From: CAYVBJ01 sp964449075
GTDB taxonomy: Bacteria; Bacteroidota; Rhodothermia; Balneolales; Balneolaceae
DNA: 64,000 nt
Direction: 5' to 3'
Assembly: GCA_964449075.1 (NCBI GenBank)
Contig: CAYVBJ010000016.1
Coordinates: 4,819-68,818 of the forward strand
In this document: positions 27,782-35,390 of the stretch, piece by piece
How the letters are laid out: every line of letters begins with the position of its first letter
Numbering within the stretch: the first letter of the stretch is position 1
Program-made: the position numbers and the translations under genes
The notes under the pieces: model-generated
What the model was told of the DNA's origin: nothing
What the model saw: only the letters and a program-made list of their open reading frames with translations
Databases searched by the model: none

Positions 27782-30225
27782 TTTACCTGAAGGCGTTGTT
27801 TTAGCTTCAGTGCTTTTTCATGTTCAGGATTGATCGAAAGCAACTTTTCCAACGTGACGACAGCCTCCCCGATTCTTTCCAGAATCCATAGTGCACGGGC
27901 TTTTCTGTATAAAAGAGAACTGTCATCTGTTTTAAATTCAAGTCCTGTATTCACCAAATCCAAAGCTTTTTGATTTTCACCGCTCCAATAACTAAGATCA
28001 GCAAGTGCCGCATAACTATCGGCATAATCAGGTTTTCTGTCGATTACTTCTCTGAAGTGTAGCTCTGCTTTGTCGTATTGCCCGTCCCACCCGTACGTTC
28101 TGCCGAGTAAGAGCCTTGCGTCATAAAAACCGGGACGTTCCCTCAAAACAACCCGCAAAATAGTTCTTGCATCTTCGTAGTCGCCTCTGTAGGCAAGTTT
28201 TTGAGCCTGGATGAATAGCTCATTGGATGTGAGGTTCCGAAACTGATTATTATCCAGGAAGCGGTAGTCGGCCTCAATTTTCTCTCTCATGGCTATCTGC
28301 TCATCAGCAACAGGCATTAGTTTGTTTTCAGTTGTCACGTATTGATTTATTTGCTTATACTCTGCGAATTTTTCGTTTGTTTCAGAAAAGAGGCTTCTGT
28401 CGAATACTTCTTCAAGTAACATACCTTCTTTTAGGTGGAAAAGCCGGGATTCAGAAAGAAACAGATCATTTGATAAGTATTCGGCCAGCTGATTTTTATT
28501 TCTCATAAGAGCAATATTTTGTGAAGAGGCAAAGGATCTTTTCATGTCTATTTGATTTCCTATCCAGTGACTCTTTTCCGGAACATTCAGATTATACTGA
28601 TTGTGCAGGAATGCAAGCAGAGAAGGAGTTACTTCGTTATGAGATGAAACCGAGTGAAATTCAACAGGTTGTTTAACTTTGGGAGAATAGATCATGAAGG
28701 GTACATAGAATCTGTCGATCAGGTTTTTATGCGGAATCGGCGCCAGGCGGTGATCTCCGGTAATAATGAAAATGGTATCTTCAAAATCATCTCGCTTTTT
28801 ATATCTGCTGATTAGCTCATTGACGGCATCGTCCGTATAGAGAATAGCCGCAAATATTTTTTCATATGTCTCTACCACTTTTTTTTTGGAACTATCAAAA
28901 TCCGGACTTTGGGAAATCTCGCGTACCCTTTGCAAATATTTTTGCTGGTCACTTATGATAAATGGTTCATGCAGATTAAGCGTAAAAAATATATCAAGCC
29001 TTGGAATATCCGAATCCAGTGGATCCAGGAAATCGAAAGCCCGTTGAAATGTCTGTTTATCTTCATATCCCCAGGTGAATCCGGCTCCTATTTCTTCCAT
29101 TTTCGTATAGTTGTTGTTGAAACGGTTAGCATCAACAATCAGATCTATATTCTGCTGTTCTAAAAAGATGTTTACATTATCAAAACTACCATCGTACCCG
29201 CAAAAATAGGTTGTGCGATAGTTATTATCTCCAAGAATCCGGATCAGAGATTGATGGTCGGGTGCCAGCGGACCCATTTCCAAAAACCCTTTTTCTCCAA
29301 CAGGAAGTGATCCGAACAGGGATGGAAGTAATCCGAATGACCGTCCGCTCGTGCTCAAAAAATGTGTCCAATAAAGACTTTCATTCGCGAGGGAATCGAG
29401 GTATGGTGTAAATCCTCCGTATGTTGCATTTGGTTCCATAAAAGAACCACCAAAACTCTCAAGAATTATAAATACGAGGTTTGGCGGCCGTTTACCGGGT
29501 TCTATGTACCCGGCAAACGGATTCTTTCCAAGGTCGGATTCTCGAAAAAGAGGATACTCTTCTCCGGAATATGGTTCAAATGATTGGTGCTGATTAAAGT
29601 AACGGTAACTGTCTGCCGCAAAAAAGACAGATTTATTTGATATGAGGTTATAGTTGTTTTGATCTTTAAAATCAGTTTGATCAGGATATGTAAATGGAAA
29701 CAGAATGGCTAATATCAGAATAGAGATAAGTGCAATCCGGCTTATTCTATCATTATGTTTTCGTTTTACCAAGAAATACCAGGCAGAAAAATAGACGCAA
29801 ATTACCAGAAAGTAGGGCCACAATATGTTAATACCGATATTTACCGATGTATGAATTGTATTACTTGTTTCCTTGATGCTATACGCATATAAATCAGCAC
29901 CCAGTGGCAGCAACAGTTCGATGAAGTATTGTATTAAAGCGGTATATGAAAGTAAAAAAAGAGCTGATAAGAAAAAAAGTACCGGGCGAATCATCGATTC
30001 CCGGATATGAAGAAGTATGTATGAGACAAATAGTAAAATAACTCCAGAAAATCCGGCAAATGTGAAGTCTGTTACCATGCTTTTTAACAAATAAACATCA
30101 GCTTCAAGTGATAAATAATGAGATGTAGTGACAGAATGAATTTCATATATCCTGAGAAGTATTAGCGAAATTATTAAAGAATATATAAATGGCAAATAGG
30201 CATAAAGCTTTTTGGCAGTTTGCAT
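27778..30225 (-). CDS. LTA-synthase-like membrane phosphotransferase/sulfatase fused to C-terminal TPRs
   Basis: An 815-residue protein. Residues 1-180 hold about five membrane helices. Residues about 245-600 form an alkaline-phosphatase-superfamily domain facing the periplasm: Glu256 in FIILESFGG, a putative nucleophile Ser296 in STSGRSFGLLPS, and Asp491-His492 in IITGDHR. Residues about 665-815 are TPR repeats. Relatives transfer phosphoglycerol or phosphoethanolamine from lipids to envelope glycans (LtaS, OpgB, BcsG). Most of those use Thr as nucleophile, so Ser here is notable. The TPR part closely resembles the TPR part of the YaiO-like protein encoded convergently next door, which points to a shared role. 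Substrate unknown. Confidence 0.85.
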   Translation of the reverse strand: MQTAKKLYAYLPFIYSLIISLILLRIYEIHSVTTSHYLSLEADVYLLKSMVTDFTFAGFSGVILLFVSYILLHIRESMIRPVLFFLSALFLLSYTALIQYFIELLLPLGADLYAYSIKETSNTIHTSVNIGINILWPYFLVICVYFSAWYFLVKRKHNDRISRIALISILILAILFPFTYPDQTDFKDQNNYNLISNKSVFFAADSYRYFNQHQSFEPYSGEEYPLFRESDLGKNPFAGYIEPGKRPPNLVFIILESFGGSFMEPNATYGGFTPYLDSLANESLYWTHFLSTSGRSFGLLPSLFGSLPVGEKGFLEMGPLAPDHQSLIRILGDNNYRTTYFCGYDGSFDNVNIFLEQQNIDLIVDANRFNNNYTKMEEIGAGFTWGYEDKQTFQRAFDFLDPLDSDIPRLDIFFTLNLHEPFIISDQQKYLQRVREISQSPDFDSSKKKVVETYEKIFAAILYTDDAVNELISRYKKRDDFEDTIFIITGDHRLAPIPHKNLIDRFYVPFMIYSPKVKQPVEFHSVSSHNEVTPSLLAFLHNQYNLNVPEKSHWIGNQIDMKRSFASSQNIALMRNKNQLAEYLSNDLFLSESRLFHLKEGMLLEEVFDRSLFSETNEKFAEYKQINQYVTTENKLMPVADEQIAMREKIEADYRFLDNNQFRNLTSNELFIQAQKLAYRGDYEDARTILRVVLRERPGFYDARLLLGRTYGWDGQYDKAELHFREVIDRKPDYADSYAALADLSYWSGENQKALDLVNTGLEFKTDDSSLLYRKARALWILERIGEAVVTLEKLLSINPEHEKALKLKQRLQVN

Positions 30226-30570
30226 ATGCGAAAAAAGTTATAGAGTTCTGCGAAAAAAATTCAATAAAACGAAATTTTTAATTAGGGTGTTTTTGAATAA
30301 AATGATCAAACTACTGAAACTTCTTTTCGAAAACATTTCTCCAACTAAGTAAAGATATCCATGCAATGATAAAGTTACATTTTGAATAAATTATGAGATT
30401 CTTCAGAAGCTTTTTTTCATACTTATATTAGATCTATAAAGGATAACCTTCTATTGAAAGCAAAAATCATAGGTACATTTAGATAGGTGTATTAACTTAT
30501 TAAATTATTATGATTTTTAGGTTTAAATTGTGATGATATTGAATCCCGACTGCTTTACATTGAAGAAAAA
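30226..30570. other. AT-rich intergenic region between divergent genes
   Basis: These 345 bases hold the promoters of the phosphotransferase gene (minus) and the small receiver gene (plus). I see no gene, strong hairpin or repeat in it. Confidence 0.4.
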
Positions 30571-30966
30571 ATGGATGGTAAACTCTTCTTACTAACTTCT
30601 GGCAGTTTGCGTAAGAGGATGCTTGAACGGGTTCTGGATGAAGCATGCGATCATCTATACAGTATAAACTCACTTACGATTGATGAGTTAAAGAAGTGTA
30701 AGTTGAAAAACGGCATCAATTTTATTTTTCTCGATTTGCCTAATATGCGCGGAAGTGCAATAGATATCATATCTGAGGTAAAGCTTATTCAGCCGGATGC
30801 ATTCGTTATCGGAATTCACTTTTATCTGAATAAAAAATTGATTCAGCCTCTCATGGAAGAAGGGCTTAACGGATATTTGTTGTATAACCCTATAAAGCAG
30901 GATGCCAGGAATGCAATGAATGCTATTAAAGGCGGACAAAAATATTTACCCCCAGAACTACAATGA
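30571..30966 (+). CDS. Degenerate stand-alone receiver (NarL-type, no HTH)
   Basis: A 131-residue protein with the length and spacing of a NarL-type receiver. The phosphoacceptor position is kept (IFLDLPNMRGSAIDII), and the C-terminal end AIKGGQKYLPPELQ is the typical junction to a LuxR domain, which is absent. The N-terminal acidic pair is replaced (KLFLLTSGSLRKR) and the conserved Lys-Pro is Asn-Pro (YLLYNPIKQ). Normal phosphorylation is therefore doubtful. It stands alone before the PAS kinase gene, about 180 bp away on the same strand. It is probably a phosphorylation-independent or modified signalling protein, or a remnant of a NarL regulator. Confidence 0.7.
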   Translation: MDGKLFLLTSGSLRKRMLERVLDEACDHLYSINSLTIDELKKCKLKNGINFIFLDLPNMRGSAIDIISEVKLIQPDAFVIGIHFYLNKKLIQPLMEEGLNGYLLYNPIKQDARNAMNAIKGGQKYLPPELQ

Positions 30967-31148
30967 GATACAGAGGTTTAATTTGAGTAGGTGTTATTAC
31001 ATACGTATCAACTCATATAAATAAGAATCAAATAATTAAGTATTTGACGTCTGATATTTTTGAGTGGATATTCCCATATTTATAAATTCAAAGAATTCTC
31101 TGAACGGAATTTGAATTAATTGAAAATCGATAGTTTGGTGTCATCTGC

Positions 31149-33374
31149 ATGAGTCAACTTACCAATAACTCTTTTGAATCCGGAATTCTGGATGCACTTC
31201 AGGCGATGATTTGTATTCTGGATCGTGATGGCAATATCATATATACGAACAGATCCTGGAATGAATACACGAGTAAAAGCAAGGGTCTTATTGGTGCCAA
31301 TGAGTCGGCCGGAAACTATTTTGAGATGTGCAGGAATGCTGTTGATAAGGAAGATGACTATGCACTGAAAATTATTCTTGGAATCAGAGAGGTTCTTGAT
31401 GAGGCCAGGGAAAAAGTTTATTTAACCTATTCAAAAAAAGAGGGAAAAAGAAAGAGATGGTTCAGTGTCACCATTACTCCCCACAAGATGCATGGAGAGG
31501 GCGTGATATTAACATTTGAGGACATCACCTCAAGTCTCAGGAAATCAGAAGCTTTACGGGAAGCTGAACAGCTCTATCGCCAGCAATTTGACCAGAGTAT
31601 AGCCGGTATTATCATCGGCACCCCGGAAGGTGAAATTATTGATGCAAATCCCTCAGCTTGTTCTATTCTGGGATACAGCCGGGATCAATTAATTTCGGGA
31701 GGCAGAAAAATGATTATGGACATAAATCATCCTCAAAACAGACTGGCTTACCAGATTCGAAGTGAAGATTCAAGATTTGAAGGAGAAAAAGTTTACCTGC
31801 ATAAAAGCGGCCGGGAAATTCCAGTGGAAGTTTCATCTGTTTTATACAGAGATCAAAATGGGCAAGTAATTTCAATTAATAATTTCAGAGACCTTTCTGA
31901 CAGAAAAAAAGCCGAGGATGAATCAAGAAGAGAACGGGATTTCAGGAAAGCCGCAGAATCAAGTATACCCGGCACTTTCTTCATCCTGGATGATAAAGGA
32001 TCAATGATTGAGTGGAATAATGCTTTTAGGGATGAATTGGGATATGAATTGAACGAAATCCCGGGTATGAAAGCCATTGATTTCATAGCCGATCATGATA
32101 AAGTGAAAGTAATGAAGATTATCCGGGAGGTTTTCGAAACCGGAGAAGGTGAAGTTATTGCGGAAGTGAAAACCAAACACGACGGACTCAGGTACCAGAG
32201 GCTGCGGGGGAAAAAGTTTTCGGCAAGTGAAGGTGAGTATTTGGTAGGTACCGGGCTCGATGTAACAGAATTGATTCATGCAGAAGTTAAAAGAAATGAA
32301 GCGCTCGGGATGCTGAATCAGCTTTTTGAAAATTCACCCATCGGAATTGTTATGGTAGATGATGAGGACAGCATTGTGAAAGTGAACTCTTCATTTAAGA
32401 AAACGTTCGGTTTTGCCGATGAATTTATTGAAGGTAAAAAGCTCGATGATTTAATAACCCCGGAAAATAAACGACAAGAATCTATACTGAATTCCGACAA
32501 GGCTTTTCAGGGCTTTAGCCTGCAAATGGAGTCGGTCAGAAAGAAAAAAGACAATACGGAAATCCCTGTAATGATAAGTTCTGTTCCCATTATAAATGAT
32601 GATGATGTGATAGCAATATACGGTATGTATGTTGACTTAAGTGAGCAAAAAGAGCTGGAAATGCAAATTAAAAATTTGCTTGAAAGTGAAAAAACAGCAC
32701 GCAGAAATGTTGAAAAGGCACTTCTGGAAAAGAATATACTTTTGCAGGAAGTTCACCACCGTGTGAAGAACAATATGGCAGTGGTTACAGGCTTGCTTGA
32801 ACTTCAAATTATGGATGGTGATGATCCTAACGTTATAAAAAAGCTGCAGGAAGTGCAGGGTCGTGTGTTTGCCATAGCTAAAATACACGAAACGCTTTAC
32901 AGTGATGAAGAAGTAGTTGATATCAGGTTTGATAAGTACCTGAAATCTCTTCTTGTTTCTATTCCGGTGCTTCAGTACCTGGATAACATCTCGGATGCGG
33001 TAAAACTGACAACAGATGAATTTACGCTAAACCTCAACCAGGCTGTTCCGGCAGGTTTGATTATTAATGAGATTCTGAGTTCATCTATAAATGAAAAGAA
33101 AGCTGAAAATCACTCTCTTATAGAAGTGAATGTAAAAGCTGAGGATAATATGGTGGAAATATCACTCAGAGGTGTTTCTCTGAATACAGAGTATGCCAAA
33201 AATCGATTCGATTCAGATAAATTTCAGTATAAATTGATCGAAATTTTATCTACTCAACTGGAAGCTTCTCTGAATATTCACGAAAATGCCACAAATCAAA
33301 TAAAAATAACGTTTAAAAAGGCTGCAATAAAGGGTTCGAGCAGCAGTATTTTAAAATCTGAGGAACTTGCATAA
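31149..33374 (+). CDS. PAS-domain HisKA_2-type sensor kinase with degraded ATPase domain
   Basis: A 741-residue soluble sensor with no membrane helix. Four PAS modules are visible (about 13-125, 140-255, 265-385, 390-515). They are followed by a HisKA_2 dimerisation domain with His536-His537 in EVHHRVKNNMAVV, the latter being the likely phosphoacceptor. The C-terminal ATPase region (about 620-725) keeps the fold pattern VPAGLIINEIL but lacks the second N-box Asn, the DxGxG box (LRGVS) and the glycine-rich lid. It may not bind ATP. The stop codon is directly followed by the ATG of a complete receiver gene, so the two form a unit. It may act as a phosphotransfer or binding platform. Confidence 0.85.
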   Translation: MSQLTNNSFESGILDALQAMICILDRDGNIIYTNRSWNEYTSKSKGLIGANESAGNYFEMCRNAVDKEDDYALKIILGIREVLDEAREKVYLTYSKKEGKRKRWFSVTITPHKMHGEGVILTFEDITSSLRKSEALREAEQLYRQQFDQSIAGIIIGTPEGEIIDANPSACSILGYSRDQLISGGRKMIMDINHPQNRLAYQIRSEDSRFEGEKVYLHKSGREIPVEVSSVLYRDQNGQVISINNFRDLSDRKKAEDESRRERDFRKAAESSIPGTFFILDDKGSMIEWNNAFRDELGYELNEIPGMKAIDFIADHDKVKVMKIIREVFETGEGEVIAEVKTKHDGLRYQRLRGKKFSASEGEYLVGTGLDVTELIHAEVKRNEALGMLNQLFENSPIGIVMVDDEDSIVKVNSSFKKTFGFADEFIEGKKLDDLITPENKRQESILNSDKAFQGFSLQMESVRKKKDNTEIPVMISSVPIINDDDVIAIYGMYVDLSEQKELEMQIKNLLESEKTARRNVEKALLEKNILLQEVHHRVKNNMAVVTGLLELQIMDGDDPNVIKKLQEVQGRVFAIAKIHETLYSDEEVVDIRFDKYLKSLLVSIPVLQYLDNISDAVKLTTDEFTLNLNQAVPAGLIINEILSSSINEKKAENHSLIEVNVKAEDNMVEISLRGVSLNTEYAKNRFDSDKFQYKLIEILSTQLEASLNIHENATNQIKITFKKAAIKGSSSSILKSEELA

Positions 33375-33770
33375 ATGGTTAACCAAATAAACGAAATCCC
33401 CGATAATTACAAGGTTTTGATTGTTGAAGACGATCTGATCCTGAGTATTGCGCTTTCGATGATGCTGAAAAAAATTGGTTTTAACAATGTTGATAAGGCA
33501 CCGGGAGCAAACGAAGCCAGGAAAAAAATTATGGACCTGAGACCCGACTTATTGGTAATGGATATTAACCTTGGCCCCGGCATTACAGGAATTGATTTTG
33601 TAAAAGAAATCCAGGAAAATTACCCGGTAGATGTTATCTATGTGACCGGAAATTCTGACATGTTCAATCGAATGCAGGCGGGAGAGACCAAATACCTCGA
33701 TTACCTGACAAAACCTGTTACTCCTGCAGAATTAAAGAAATCACTGTCAAAATTGTTTAGCACAGTTTAA
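33375..33770 (+). CDS. Stand-alone response regulator receiver
   Basis: A 131-residue receiver with all key residues: acidic pair in VLIVEDDLILS, Asp63 in LLVMDINLGPG, Thr in IYVTGNS and Lys in LTKPVTP. No output domain. Its ATG follows the kinase stop codon with no gap, so translation is probably coupled. The pairing of a full receiver with a kinase of degraded ATPase domain is unusual. Confidence 0.92.
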   Translation: MVNQINEIPDNYKVLIVEDDLILSIALSMMLKKIGFNNVDKAPGANEARKKIMDLRPDLLVMDINLGPGITGIDFVKEIQENYPVDVIYVTGNSDMFNRMQAGETKYLDYLTKPVTPAELKKSLSKLFSTV

Positions 33771-33840
33771 AAAAATGATTCAAATGTGATTGATTGTCAA
33801 TCTTTTTCTGTTTAATTAGTAGAAACTGTTTTATAAAAAG

Positions 33841-34446
33841 ATGAATTCATCTTACATGATTACTATGTCCAGACAATTATTTCCTCAGACAACTGTACTG
33901 TTTCTTTTACTCTTTGTTGTTCCGCAAATTGCTCTCTCTCAATGGAGTGTGGCAGGATCTTTCCAGCTTCAGGATGAAGATCCATCCGACGGTTTTGGAA
34001 TTCATGTTGAACGTGAATTTCTTAAACCATTGCCAATTCTCGATATTCGCTTGAGAGCACACGGAAGCAGAATGGGAGAGGATGTTGATATTGACCAAGG
34101 GGGAAATAGTTTAACTCAAAATATAACCACGTGGGATTTTGGTCTTGCAGGTGTTGCCGGCGTCTCTTCAGGAGTTTTACGCCTCTATTCCGGATTTGGC
34201 GGTGGGTACATGAGCATCGAAAGTGAAGCGGAAAATATAGACCTGTCTGACCCGGAATTCTTTGATGTTATCGGCGAGGTAGATGACAGTAGTTTTTTCT
34301 GGAATATAATTGCCGGGTTTGAATTTACCCCGGTTCCTGTTGTGAACCCGTTTTTTGAGTACCGTTACATAAGCATATCCGATGACGATAATTTTGGTTT
34401 CAGCTCAATCAACCGGCTCTCTGTCGGGTTTACATTTGATTTTTAA
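33841..34446 (+). CDS. Small outer-membrane beta-barrel protein, paralogue 1
   Basis: A 201-residue protein with a signal peptide ending near IALSQ. ATG codons at 33841, 33856 and 33865 could all serve as start; the signal peptide fits best with the last. The mature part is made of alternating strands ending in a terminal aromatic (LSVGFTFDF), typical of an 8-stranded outer-membrane barrel. It is clearly paralogous to the next gene: QWSVAGSFQLQDEDPSDGFGIHVERE against QWSIGASYENRTEDPTNGFGVRVERE. Function unknown; porin-like or structural roles are usual. Confidence 0.7.
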   Translation: MNSSYMITMSRQLFPQTTVLFLLLFVVPQIALSQWSVAGSFQLQDEDPSDGFGIHVEREFLKPLPILDIRLRAHGSRMGEDVDIDQGGNSLTQNITTWDFGLAGVAGVSSGVLRLYSGFGGGYMSIESEAENIDLSDPEFFDVIGEVDDSSFFWNIIAGFEFTPVPVVNPFFEYRYISISDDDNFGFSSINRLSVGFTFDF

Positions 34447-34625
34447 GCTGAAGCCTATACTATCAACTCTTTAAATTACTTTAGAACAGCTTTTCATAAA
34501 AAACTTGTCTGCGTTAAAGAAGGCTTTGCATCCTGACACTTCGCAGGAAACAAAAGAACCGCATTATTAGTTATAATATGGATACTGTTATTTTTTTGAA
34601 CAAACTTTTAAAAAACCCATTAATT

Positions 34626-35180
34626 ATGAAAAACAAATTACTTGCATACAACTTTTTCCTATCGGCTCTTCTGTTTTCAGCGTTGATTATATTTCCCTCC
34701 GCTGCAAACGCCCAGTGGAGTATCGGCGCATCCTATGAAAACCGCACGGAAGACCCGACGAACGGTTTTGGCGTCCGGGTTGAAAGAGAAATACTTGATA
34801 TTATACCGATTGTGGATCTCGGGCTCCGGGCTCACTTCAGCTTTTTCAGTGAAGAAAATACAATTCAGCCTGCGAATGTTGATGCGGATTTTGAGAGTTA
34901 TGACTTCGGACTTGCCGCAACCGGCGGTGTATCTCTTGGTCTTTTTGCTCCATATGTAGGTCTCGGAATCGGCAGTGATAACTTTCAAATTGAAAGCAGT
35001 CAGGGAGACCTGGTTGATGAATCCAATTTCTATTGGAATGCTTTCGGAGGAGCCAAAGTTACGCTGATCCCGTTGCTGTCGCCATTTATTGAATACAGGT
35101 GGACACAGCTTTCAGGAACTGATGATATCGGGTTTGATAACTATGGAAGACTTGCGGTTGGAGTGTCTCTTAATTTTTAA
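34626..35180 (+). CDS. Small outer-membrane beta-barrel protein, paralogue 2
   Basis: A protein of about 184 residues. The frame is open from ATG 34578, but ATG 34626 gives a clean signal peptide (MKNKLLAYNFF to SAANAQ) and is chosen. The mature barrel ends in LAVGVSLNF. It shares its whole layout with paralogue 1, including the EDP(S/T)(D/N)GFG(I/V) motif and the FF(E/I)EYR penultimate strand. It is followed by a rho-independent terminator. The tandem pair arose by duplication. Confidence 0.7.
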   Translation: MKNKLLAYNFFLSALLFSALIIFPSAANAQWSIGASYENRTEDPTNGFGVRVEREILDIIPIVDLGLRAHFSFFSEENTIQPANVDADFESYDFGLAATGGVSLGLFAPYVGLGIGSDNFQIESSQGDLVDESNFYWNAFGGAKVTLIPLLSPFIEYRWTQLSGTDDIGFDNYGRLAVGVSLNF

Positions 35181-35211
35181 ACCTTGTTTTTTTTTATTTA
35201 ATTATAAGTTG

Positions 35212-35243
35212 AAAAGCGGTTAGTTGATCTGGCCGCTTTTTTT
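35212..35243 (+). terminator. Rho-independent terminator after the beta-barrel pair
   Basis: Stem aaaagcgg / ccgctttt with a 13-base loop, followed by a T run. It lies 31 bp after the stop of paralogue 2 and before relA/spoT. Confidence 0.8.
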
Positions 35244-35390
35244 ATAGGTAAGTAAAGTATTCGATAATATTAAACATTTACGAGGTCAGAACGTTAACCT
35301 GATGAACAAAATAGTAAAGTCTACGATAATTGTAATTAATTGTTGTAAATTATCATGTAAAACAGAGCGAAGGTATTGAGCAGTATATAT

